NCBI GenBank assembly: GCA_016934645.1
Contig: JAFGSL010000385.1
Coordinates: forward strand, 1 to 30,277
Direction: 5' to 3'
Origin: Anaerolineae bacterium
GTDB taxonomy: Bacteria; Chloroflexota; Anaerolineae; B4-G1; SLSP01
Length of the DNA stretch: 30,277 nucleotides
Position 1 is the stretch's first letter. Every line of letters begins with the position of its first letter. The notes beneath the pieces were generated by a model, which was given only the letters and a program-made list of their open reading frames with translations, made no database searches and was not told where the DNA came from. The position numbers were made by a program, and so were the translations under genes. Positions 1 through 7,449 of this stretch are shown here, piece by piece.

Positions 1-1
1 A

Positions 2-583
2 ATGAAAACCCGTGAAACCGTCCTGCTCAAGCGCGCGCAGGCTTACGAAGAGCAGGCCATCGCCGAGCTTTACGATCATTACGCTCCACGCATTTACAGT
101 TATTTATACCGGCGCGTTCACGACGCGCAGTTGGCCGAAGATTTAACAAGCGATGTGTTTGTGCGGGTGCTGCAAGCGCTCCAAGCCGAGCAGTTCTGGC
201 ATACGTCATTCCGGGCCTGGCTTTACCGGATCGCTCACAATCAGGTGATCGACCATTATCGCCAGCAGACGCGCCAACAGGAGCGAATGCCCCAGTTGCC
301 GTTGGAAGAACACCTGGAAACGACCGATGCGGAGAACGTCATTGCAGATCCAGCCGCCGACATAGATGCGCAACACGACGCTAGAAATGCCGCTCACGGA
401 TTGGAAGCTGCGTTGAGCCAGCTTACACCCGAGCAACAACAAGTGCTCGTCCTGCGTTTTGGCGAGCAGATGAAAACACAAGAAGTCGCAGAGGTCATGC
501 AGAAAACAAATGGCGCTATCGAAGCTCTACAACATCGCGCTCTTGCTGCATTACGAAGAATGCTAGATCCAGGGAAAGTATAA
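2..583 (+). CDS. ECF-type sigma-70 family RNA polymerase sigma factor
   Basis: A 193-residue sigma factor that would direct RNA polymerase to a dedicated set of promoters. Region 2 spans about residues 19-90, with the AELYDHYAPRIYSYLYRRV start, the LAEDLTSDVFVRVLQAL helix and the FRAWLYRIAHNQVIDHYR end. An acidic linker (about 93-133) follows, then region 4 (about 135-190) with LTPEQQQVLVLRFGEQMKTQEVA and a helix-turn-helix ending in ALQHRALAALRRML. Length fits the ECF group. The ATG lies at the second base of the window, so its ribosome site cannot be seen and an upstream start is possible. The DUF5667 gene begins 10 bp downstream, the arrangement expected for a sigma factor and its membrane-bound regulator, and the surface-protein genes that follow may be its targets (inference). 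Confidence 0.93.
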   Translation: MKTRETVLLKRAQAYEEQAIAELYDHYAPRIYSYLYRRVHDAQLAEDLTSDVFVRVLQALQAEQFWHTSFRAWLYRIAHNQVIDHYRQQTRQQERMPQLPLEEHLETTDAENVIADPAADIDAQHDARNAAHGLEAALSQLTPEQQQVLVLRFGEQMKTQEVAEVMQKTNGAIEALQHRALAALRRMLDPGKV

Positions 584-593
584 GGGAAATCAA

Positions 594-1568
594 ATGAAGG
601 CTCACGTAACAGAATCTCTGTTAACCGAAAGTCTGGAACACCTCAAGAAGACCGGAGATGTTGCCGCGACGCTGCGCCGTACCCCAGAGAAAGCGGAGAC
701 GCTGAAGCCGCTGCTGGAAACGGCACAACAACTCAGCGCTCATTACACCGACGTTCCGCGTCCACCCGCCGACTTGCGCGAAGGCCGTGCGCAGGTGCTG
801 GCATTTGCCGCGATCCAACGCGCCACGCGCCCAGTCGTTTCCGGCAAGCGCACAGCGCCCACTAAGCGCCGGGTGAATCCACTCTGGCGACTGGCCGGGG
901 TGCTGGCCGCGTTGATGCTTGTCCTGATCCCGCTCCGCGGGCCACTGGTCTCGGCAGCACGCACTACTTTGCCGGGAAATCCGCTTTACATCCTCAAGCT
1001 GTCTTCAGAAGATCAGCTTTTTTCCTCAATGAACGAAGCCGAGGTCAAGGTAGTACTGGCCGTATCGTTGACCCAGGAGCGGATAGAAGAAATGCGCGCG
1101 CTGGTGGAAAAACAGCAGGAGATCCCCGTCGATGTGTTTTACCGCGCGGATTATATGCTGCGCACCGCGTTGATGTCGGCGGCCTGGGCGCCTGAGCCAA
1201 TGATGTCGAATATGCTCAGCTACATCATCCACCACACACGCGAGCAAAGCCAGCAGCTCGAATTGCTGAAAATGCAGGCCATGCCGCAAAACCTCGGTGC
1301 CATAGGCAATATGCAGACATTGCTGCTCAAAACGCAGATTATCGCGATGGTGGCACTGGAGAATCCCGAGACTTTCCGCGAAGCCTATCAGGCCGGCACA
1401 CCGGAAAAGATGCCGTTGCCGAGCGGCGGGCCACTGAGCGGTGTCGTCATCACGGAAGAACTGAAACAATTGATCACGGCAACGCCGGATTCACTCTCAT
1501 TACCTGAGCAAACCGTTCCGACTGTACCGCTGTTAACGCCAACGGCCTCACCGACGCCGTCGCCATAA
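594..1568 (+). CDS. DUF5667 membrane protein, candidate sigma-factor partner
   Basis: A 324-residue protein with a basic cytoplasmic N-terminal part (about 1-96), one transmembrane segment (about 97-120, rich in L, A and V) and an extracytoplasmic helical region. The LPGNPLYILKL stretch followed by the long helix containing SLTQERIEEMRALVEK is the typical DUF5667 signature seen next to ECF sigma factors in Chloroflexota and Actinobacteria. The C-terminus is Thr/Pro/Ser-rich (TPTASPTPSP), like a wall or surface linker. It starts 10 bp after the sigma factor with an AAGGGAA ribosome site, so the two are probably co-transcribed. A role as anti-sigma factor is inferred from position and topology; no zinc-binding HxxxCxxC anti-sigma motif is visible. 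Confidence 0.8.
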   Translation: MKAHVTESLLTESLEHLKKTGDVAATLRRTPEKAETLKPLLETAQQLSAHYTDVPRPPADLREGRAQVLAFAAIQRATRPVVSGKRTAPTKRRVNPLWRLAGVLAALMLVLIPLRGPLVSAARTTLPGNPLYILKLSSEDQLFSSMNEAEVKVVLAVSLTQERIEEMRALVEKQQEIPVDVFYRADYMLRTALMSAAWAPEPMMSNMLSYIIHHTREQSQQLELLKMQAMPQNLGAIGNMQTLLLKTQIIAMVALENPETFREAYQAGTPEKMPLPSGGPLSGVVITEELKQLITATPDSLSLPEQTVPTVPLLTPTASPTPSP

Positions 1569-1643
1569 CCTATACAACGCGCCCTATTTAGCGGGCATAA
1601 CATCATTCAAAATAGTTATAAAGTGGATATAAAGGGGGCTACT

Positions 1644-3527
1644 ATGATGAAACGTAAAAAGCAAAAAGGACAAGGTCTGGTAGAGTTTGCGCTCATCCTC
1701 CCCGTCATGCTGCTGGTGATCGTTGGCACGATGGAGTTTGGACGCATCTTTTTGATCTACGCTACGGTCTCCAATGGGGCACGCGAGGGAGCACGATATG
1801 GTATGGTCAGTCCTACCGACATCGATGGCATCATCGCGCGGGTCAACGACACGATGGTGATGACACTGCCGGAAAACCTTCTGGTGGCAGTTAGCTATGA
1901 CACTGGCCCGGACGGGATTCCGTATACCAACCCCGACGATGTAACGGTAGGAGATCGTGTCATCGTAGAAGTGCAATACCAGATATACGCACTCACCCCG
2001 ATCTTCGAACCGTTTATTCCCGATGACTTTATGGTGGACGTGCTCAACACGCGCACCATCCAAAGTGTAAAGCTGGCTATGACGCCTACAGTGATGCCGC
2101 CCCCCCCGACCGATGAATTCGGGAATACGCTCACCCCTACGCCGACCGAAGAGCCAACGGAAGAGCCGACAGGTGAACCGACAGGTGAGCCAACCGATGA
2201 ATTTGGGAACACACTCACCCCCACACCGGGGACCCCTACGGCTACCGCCACACCGGTTCCTATGGCGCCCATCATCATTAACAAACCCCTATGGGAAAAC
2301 GACACTGCGGTCATAGGAACTGCGGAACCGAACCAGGTGCTCACGCTGCGTATCGTGCAGACCGGCTACCAACTCAGCGGCATCGTGGACGCGGGGGGGA
2401 ATTTTGCCTTCACGGGCTTGCCGGCGCTCGTGGGCGGGCACACGGTCATCGTACAGGGTTACGGGACGCAGGACCTCGCCGTCGTGCAGGTGCCCACCCC
2501 CACGCCCACACCGATCGCCACGCCGAGTGATCCTTACATTTTCTTAGACCCTGCCTGCACCGACGAACAGTTCGTGACGATCCATGTCACCTGGGGAAAC
2601 TGGTCACCGTCCGCCAAAACAATGTTTATTTACTGGGGTGATGACCTGGTCACTCCCGTGTGTTCAGGCAATATCAGCGCTGGAGAAACGGGCTGCTATT
2701 TTGACGCCTACGTCGCCGACGGGAGCACCAACACTGTGACCGGTATCGCCAAGAAAGACAATGGAAGTGAAGTCGGAAGAGATACCGAAACCTTTACCCG
2801 GCCCTGTACTCCGCCCACGCCCACGCCCACGCCATCTGCCGACCTCCCGGACTTGCAGATATCGGGGATCAGCCTGCAGAATCCACTACCGTGGGGCACG
2901 TACGAGAGGCTTTACGTGACCGTCGGCGTGCACAATGCCGGCGACACTATGGTGTCCTCGCTCTTCTGGGTCGACCTCTATGCCGATCCGACCGGTGTGC
3001 TGACCACGCAGGGCAGCGTCGACTATGTGGCGATCAATGCGATTGCCGCCGGGTCCACCGTCAGCTTCACAATGTATGTCCCCGACGGTTTCAAGGAAGT
3101 GGGCAATCACACCCTGCAAGCAATGGTCGACACGTGGGATCAAATTATCGAGACGGACGAGACAAACAATATCAGCGCGCTTTTGCCGGTCACGCTCACG
3201 GTAAGCAACCCCGCGCCCATCCCCACGGCAACGCCGGTGGGCACCACGCCGCCGCCCGGTGATATCCAGGGCGTAACCTATCTCAACGGGCCGCCGCAGA
3301 GCAACGTGAGTATCTATATCTTTGCTGAGGATGGGCGTATGGTGGGCTCAGGACGCTCGGACGCCGACGGCAACTATCTCATCACGAACGTGCCTGAAGG
3401 CACATACACCGTCGTGGGGGAACTGCGTCTGGCCGACACGCTCTATTACGGGCAAGTCACCGAGGTCACTGTCGTTGCCGGGCAGACGACAACCGGTGTC
3501 AACATCGATCTGGTAGTGGTACCTTAA
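1644..3527 (+). CDS. TadE-type pseudopilin fused to Ig-like, CARDB and CnaB-like domains
   Basis: A 627-residue modular surface protein. Residues about 1-45 are a TadE class III prepilin-like N-terminus: basic KRKKQKG, then QGLVEFALILP with the conserved Glu, then a hydrophobic helix ending in MEFGR. A TadE domain runs to about 150. A Pro/Thr-rich linker (about 150-205) has DEFGNTLTPTP twice. Next come an Ig-like domain (about 208-285), a Cys-containing beta domain (about 295-390), a CARDB domain (about 405-525, with DETNN near its end) and a C-terminal CnaB/carboxypeptidase-regulatory-like domain (about 548-627, SDADGNYLITNVPEGTYTV). The ATG at 1644 is preferred over the GTG at 1623 because AAAGGGGG at 1631-1638 is correctly spaced for it. 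TadE proteins are minor pseudopilins of Flp pili; the large adhesive C-terminal extension suggests a displayed tip or coat protein (inference). Confidence 0.83.
   Translation: MMKRKKQKGQGLVEFALILPVMLLVIVGTMEFGRIFLIYATVSNGAREGARYGMVSPTDIDGIIARVNDTMVMTLPENLLVAVSYDTGPDGIPYTNPDDVTVGDRVIVEVQYQIYALTPIFEPFIPDDFMVDVLNTRTIQSVKLAMTPTVMPPPPTDEFGNTLTPTPTEEPTEEPTGEPTGEPTDEFGNTLTPTPGTPTATATPVPMAPIIINKPLWENDTAVIGTAEPNQVLTLRIVQTGYQLSGIVDAGGNFAFTGLPALVGGHTVIVQGYGTQDLAVVQVPTPTPTPIATPSDPYIFLDPACTDEQFVTIHVTWGNWSPSAKTMFIYWGDDLVTPVCSGNISAGETGCYFDAYVADGSTNTVTGIAKKDNGSEVGRDTETFTRPCTPPTPTPTPSADLPDLQISGISLQNPLPWGTYERLYVTVGVHNAGDTMVSSLFWVDLYADPTGVLTTQGSVDYVAINAIAAGSTVSFTMYVPDGFKEVGNHTLQAMVDTWDQIIETDETNNISALLPVTLTVSNPAPIPTATPVGTTPPPGDIQGVTYLNGPPQSNVSIYIFAEDGRMVGSGRSDADGNYLITNVPEGTYTVVGELRLADTLYYGQVTEVTVVAGQTTTGVNIDLVVVP
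2142..2201 (+). repeat. Five 12-bp in-frame repeats in the TadE-fusion linker
   Basis: Five consecutive 12-bp units, each coding for a PTxE-like tetrapeptide (PTEE, PTEE, PTGE, PTGE, PTDE), begin at 2142, 2154, 2166, 2178 and 2190. The third and fourth units differ by one base. An eight-C run lies just upstream at 2100-2107, and a near-copy of the segment coding for DEFGNTLTPTP lies on both sides. Unit gain or loss would keep the frame and change linker length. Confidence 0.85.
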
Positions 3528-3529
3528 CA

Positions 3530-4855
3530 ATGAACAGACGTATCGCGGGGCTCCTGATCGCCGTCTTGTTGGCCGGAGGATTGGTCATCGCTATCAGCGC
3601 TGCTGATGGCAACGGTAGCCCCTGGGTTGGCGCAGAAGCAGCGGTAAACATCTCCCATACCCAGGATGTGATGGACGAAGGCAGTCTAGCGCTCGGTCCG
3701 GGAGAACGTGCGGCGGTGATCTGGGCCGGGGCAGATAACCAGGGCGTATTCCTAGCCCAAGCGCAAGAGGGGAATTGGGATTCACCAGCGACGACGCTAG
3801 CTTCGGGGCAAGCAACCTGGTACCCAACGGTAGCTTACTCAGGGACCGAGGTAATTGCAGCCTGGGCTCAGGGTGCCGCGAGGTATCCTCGCGGCACTCC
3901 TAGCGCGGTGATGCAGAGAGATGCTAGTGCGCCACAGGCGCAAACCATCATCACGCCGGTGTATGGCAATATCGAGATCGGCCTAGTGGTTGCGCCTACG
4001 GGGATGCACATGATTTTCGCTGCCACGACCAATATGACGATAACCGGCTATCCGTGGGATTTGTATTACACCCATCGCTACTTTACCGAGACAACCTGGA
4101 TGCCGCCGACTGTCATAATCACCTATGCTCAGGTACTCCCGGCCGGAACCACTCCTGCCGGGATCTGGTCGCCGAGGTTAGCTGTCAATAACGATGGGAC
4201 GCAATTTCATGTAGTATGGGAACAAGAATCAACAGCGTTCACCCATACGATATGGTATGCTTCTGGTCTCTGGCAGGCAGGACATATCGACTGGGCCACA
4301 CCACAACAAGTATCACCGCCCAGCCAAAGATATACCGTCCGCCCCAACGTGGCCGTTGGGGCAACGGGGAAAGTGCATATCGTATGGACGGAATTGATCC
4401 CCGGCAGCGGTAGTATTACCAAACCCGAAGAACAGCATATTAATTACATCCAGCTTGGCGACCCCGCCCCTATCAGGATCAATGGTGAAGCTATCCGCGC
4501 GAATGACAACAAGCCTACCTGGTCCACATCATCACTTGCGGTAAATGGTAACCATTTGTGCGCAACTTGGCATGGATTCTATGCACCGCCGGAGATGTCA
4601 GGAATAGAAGATATCTTCATGCGCTGTTCTCAGGATGAAGGTGAATCTTGGCAATTCATCGTCAATGTCTCGGAAAGTACGCAGAAACTCTCGATCTTTC
4701 CGACGGTCAAAGTTGCCAGCGGAGGGCAAGTGCATGTGACGTGGGCAGAATTTGTCCTTCCGTTAGACATGTGGGTACCTGACGATTTTTACTATCGCAC
4801 CGGGACGTCTGATGTAAACCGCATCTTTCTGCCGCTGGTGATGCGCAAAGCGTGA
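3530..4855 (+). CDS. Secreted sialidase/BNR-like beta-propeller protein
   Basis: A 441-residue exported protein starting 2 bp after the TadE fusion, so probably translated from the same mRNA. Residues about 1-25 form a signal peptide (MNRRIAGLLIAVLLAGGLVI then AISAA). The rest shows repeated propeller-blade strands of the form V.VxW (about 65-75, 225-235, 280-290, 345-355, 395-405). One clear Asp-box, SQDEGESW, sits at about 365-372, as in sialidases and other BNR proteins. The catalytic Arg triad and Tyr/Glu of true sialidases could not be assigned, so enzymatic activity is unproven and glycan or surface binding is possible. The C-terminus is RIFLPLVMRKA, a tail often seen on exported Chloroflexota proteins (recalled, not searched). 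Confidence 0.75.
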   Translation: MNRRIAGLLIAVLLAGGLVIAISAADGNGSPWVGAEAAVNISHTQDVMDEGSLALGPGERAAVIWAGADNQGVFLAQAQEGNWDSPATTLASGQATWYPTVAYSGTEVIAAWAQGAARYPRGTPSAVMQRDASAPQAQTIITPVYGNIEIGLVVAPTGMHMIFAATTNMTITGYPWDLYYTHRYFTETTWMPPTVIITYAQVLPAGTTPAGIWSPRLAVNNDGTQFHVVWEQESTAFTHTIWYASGLWQAGHIDWATPQQVSPPSQRYTVRPNVAVGATGKVHIVWTELIPGSGSITKPEEQHINYIQLGDPAPIRINGEAIRANDNKPTWSTSSLAVNGNHLCATWHGFYAPPEMSGIEDIFMRCSQDEGESWQFIVNVSESTQKLSIFPTVKVASGGQVHVTWAEFVLPLDMWVPDDFYYRTGTSDVNRIFLPLVMRKA

Positions 4856-5490
4856 GCAACTCGATGGATAACAAAAGTCATCTGACGCGGGTGGGACTGG
4901 GCGTGTTGATCATGGCGCTGCTGCTGGCGCTGGCCTTCTTCCTGCTCAACATCCTCTATGCCATCGACGCGCCCACCAGCGCTGCAGTACGCGGCAGGCA
5001 GAGTCTTTGGCAAGCCAAGGATTCGCAGATGACGTTGGAACAATCCGCGCAGCGGGCCGACGCTCGCGCGAAATCCTGGGCGGAGGATGTTGTCCTTATC
5101 CGCGCCGAAGCCCCCTGGCGGCCCGGCGCTGCTGGCCTCCAGACGGAAACGCCACCGGTAACGTGGTCGTTCTTTTACTACTCACCCGCGACGCGCGAGC
5201 TGGCCGGCGTGGTTGTGGGACGGGAGCAACTCTACTGGGTGCCACCGCTGGAGCTTAGCTACATGCCCAAGTCCATCCCGGCACTGCCACCCTTCGGAGT
5301 CGACGTAGCCTGGCTCTCGTTCCGCGCTGCCGGTGGGGAAGAATTCCTACGGGTTCATCCTGAAGCCATGGTGGATTTCCGTTTGCGGCCGCACGAAAGC
5401 GGGAACATTGTCTGGAGTGTCGCCGCTTTTGATGGACAAGATTATCTTGAAGTACTAATCGATGCCAATTCTGGCGCGGTTCTACCGTAA
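4852..5490 (+). CDS. Single-pass membrane protein with PepSY-like C-terminus
   Basis: A 212-residue protein not assigned to a named family. The GTG at 4852 overlaps the preceding TGA stop (GTGA), suggesting translational coupling; an in-frame ATG at 4864 is the alternative start and neither has a strong ribosome site. A hydrophobic segment (about residues 14-39) would anchor it with the remainder outside. The last 30 residues (VWSVAAFDGQDYLEV then LIDANSGAVLP) resemble a PepSY-type strand-turn ending in DAxxGxVL. PepSY domains are often linked to inhibition of extracellular proteases, but that role is inference. Its position between surface-protein genes suggests a function in the same envelope structure. 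Confidence 0.6.
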   Translation: MSNSMDNKSHLTRVGLGVLIMALLLALAFFLLNILYAIDAPTSAAVRGRQSLWQAKDSQMTLEQSAQRADARAKSWAEDVVLIRAEAPWRPGAAGLQTETPPVTWSFFYYSPATRELAGVVVGREQLYWVPPLELSYMPKSIPALPPFGVDVAWLSFRAAGGEEFLRVHPEAMVDFRLRPHESGNIVWSVAAFDGQDYLEVLIDANSGAVLP

Positions 5491-5540
5491 TGAAAGATAA
5501 AATGATTGATGAATCACTTTAATGTGAGGGAGGTGTAGAG

Positions 5541-5963
5541 ATGATGCAAAAGACACATAAGAAAAGCGAACATCCCGGGCGCGGACAGAGCATAATAGAA
5601 TTTGCCCTGGTGCTGCCGATCATTATTATGCTTATGCTCGGTTTGCTGGATTTTGGGCGCGCTTTTTTCACACTGATCGCGCTGGACGACGCCGCGGATG
5701 AGGGCGCCAGTTACGCATCGATTCGTCCAAATGATGTGGACGGTATCCAACAGCGCACGGTGGAGGCCTCAACCCGCCTGATTTCTATTGAAACAGCGGA
5801 TGTCAGCGTTGTCTACCCGTCGTCGCTCTCCGTCGGCCAGCCGATCACCGTTACCGTCGACTTTTTCTTCGACATCTACACGCCTTTTGTCGCGGGACTA
5901 TTGCCTGAGGGTGAATTGACCCTGCAGGGAAGCTCAACGCATCCAATCATCAGCGTGCGTTAA
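5541..5963 (+). CDS. TadE family pseudopilin
   Basis: A 140-residue protein of ordinary TadE length. It has a basic leader (KTHKKSEHPGRG), the processing-type sequence GQSIIEFALVLPIIIMLML with Glu at position +5 of the putative mature chain, and the DFGRAF helix end. The rest (about 45-140) is a short beta-rich extracytoplasmic domain. GGGAGGTG at 5526-5533 gives a good ribosome site for the first of two adjacent ATG codons. TadE proteins are membrane-inserted minor components of Flp/Tad pili. It shares its N-terminal design with the long TadE fusion at 1644-3527 but lacks the adhesin-like extension, so it may be the plain partner subunit (inference). Confidence 0.87.
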   Translation: MMQKTHKKSEHPGRGQSIIEFALVLPIIIMLMLGLLDFGRAFFTLIALDDAADEGASYASIRPNDVDGIQQRTVEASTRLISIETADVSVVYPSSLSVGQPITVTVDFFFDIYTPFVAGLLPEGELTLQGSSTHPIISVR

Positions 5964-6067
5964 TCACGGAAGCATCGTATATATCATCACAGGAATAGAC
6001 AGTCAGTGTGAACGCATCATGGCGTTTATCGTTGTTTAAAAATAACAGAACATACAGGAGGTTTGAG

Positions 6068-7351
6068 ATGGAAAAAGAACGTGGACAAGCTTTAGTCATA
6101 TTGGCATTTGCTTTAATTGCATTGGTGGCGTTCGCCGGTCTGGCCATTGATGGCGGGCGAACGTACAGTGCCCGCCGGCAAGCGCAAAACACCGCCGATG
6201 CGGTCGCCATGGCCGGCACCAGACTGTTAGGCGAACTCATCGCCAGTTGTGAACCCGTAGACGCGCTCGCAGCCGATGGAGCCATCGCGGCAGAGATGGT
6301 AAAATTGGCGCGCGACAACGGCGTCATCGTTCCGTCCGAAGATGCGGATCTCCAGGGCTGGTACGTCGATAATTCTGAAACGCCCCTGGGGCGTGTTGGA
6401 TGGGGCTACGGCGTCCCTGATGGCGCGACCGGTATCGAGGCTACGGTTGCCACAACGGACACCGCCACGTTCCTCAAAGTTGTAGGCCAGGAACACGTCG
6501 TCGCCGGCGCTAAGGCGATGGCCATGACCGGGCCGGTGTACTTGACCGAGTTCAGCGGCGGGGGATTGCTGCCGATGGCGTTCCCGGTACAGCGAGTGGA
6601 TAGCATTATTTCATCCGGCGACTATGAGTTCACGATGTTTGATGGCGACGGCGCCATCTGCGACCGCGATGGCGTCGATTGTCCCAGTGATCCACCGCAA
6701 GAATCGCAGCGCGGCTGGTTGAACTTCAACTACATGTACCATAACTCCTGGTTTCCCGATCCCACAGCCGGCAACCACGACGGGATCAATGCCAACGGCG
6801 ACGTTAGCAGTCCCCTGAACCGGCTCATCAATACGAATTTCAGCAACAACGACTTGCGAGAGTGGGTGGCAAATGGCCCTCCATTCCCCATCTACATCGG
6901 TTCGCGTGGCGACGCATCCCGGCCCGACGACCTCAGTGATCCATGGCGTTATCCGCGAGACGGGGATCTCATCGCGGGAGATCCCGGTACCCGCGACGCC
7001 ACACGCCGGGATGTTTGCACCCTATACTTGGACCAAACCGTCTATCTCCCCCTCTTCGACTATATTATTGAACGCCGTGATATGGAGCGGAGCGACTTTT
7101 TCCAGGCCCATGAACCAAGCAGCCCACTGGCTTTCCCCAACGCGCATTACTACCACATTATGGGCTTCATGGCAGCGACCGTGGATGGGTGCCAGGGAGG
7201 CGGATCTAACGGCACGATCGACGGCACGTTCCAGGCTGCATTCATTGGTGAAGGGACCGTCATGCCGGGGCAAGGCTTCAACAGCGGCGGCGGGAGCGGA
7301 GGCGGCGGTACGTGCGATCTTGGTTTCGTCGGCGTACAACTCTGGGAGTAA
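6068..7351 (+). CDS. TadG-like pilus assembly protein, first paralogue
   Basis: A 427-residue protein. The start at 6068 is chosen over an in-frame GTG at 6008 because AGGAGG at 6056-6061 is spaced 6 bp from it. The N-terminus (MEKERGQALVILAFALIAL) followed by AGLAIDGGRTYSARRQAQNTADAVAMAGT is the TadE/G-like putative Flp pilus-assembly signature: one transmembrane helix, then an amphipathic DGGR...AQNxADA segment. The remainder (about 60-427) is extracytoplasmic with several Cys residues (for example DGAICDRDGVDCPSD) that may form disulphides. It ends in a Gly-rich stretch and GTCDLGFVGVQLWE. No von Willebrand A domain was recognised, unlike many TadG proteins. It is followed by a close paralogue. 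Confidence 0.82.
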   Translation: MEKERGQALVILAFALIALVAFAGLAIDGGRTYSARRQAQNTADAVAMAGTRLLGELIASCEPVDALAADGAIAAEMVKLARDNGVIVPSEDADLQGWYVDNSETPLGRVGWGYGVPDGATGIEATVATTDTATFLKVVGQEHVVAGAKAMAMTGPVYLTEFSGGGLLPMAFPVQRVDSIISSGDYEFTMFDGDGAICDRDGVDCPSDPPQESQRGWLNFNYMYHNSWFPDPTAGNHDGINANGDVSSPLNRLINTNFSNNDLREWVANGPPFPIYIGSRGDASRPDDLSDPWRYPRDGDLIAGDPGTRDATRRDVCTLYLDQTVYLPLFDYIIERRDMERSDFFQAHEPSSPLAFPNAHYYHIMGFMAATVDGCQGGGSNGTIDGTFQAAFIGEGTVMPGQGFNSGGGSGGGGTCDLGFVGVQLWE

Positions 7352-7369
7352 CAGGCAGTCTCATAAGAT

Positions 7370-7403
7370 CTTCCGGGAGGCAAGGATAAATGCTTCCCGG
7401 AAG
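7370..7403 (+). promoter_or_regulatory. 9-bp inverted repeat in the leader of the second tadG
   Basis: CTTCCGGGA at 7370-7378 is perfectly complementary to TCCCGGAAG at 7395-7403, with a 16-nt loop. It lies between the two TadG-like genes. No T-run follows, so it is not a standard terminator; it could be an mRNA-stability or attenuation hairpin. It also covers the in-frame ATG at 7390, which makes that start unlikely. Confidence 0.45.
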
Positions 7404-7449
7404 GTTGGGGGGCGCTAGGTACTATTTGCAACGCCCTCAGGAGTTCCAG

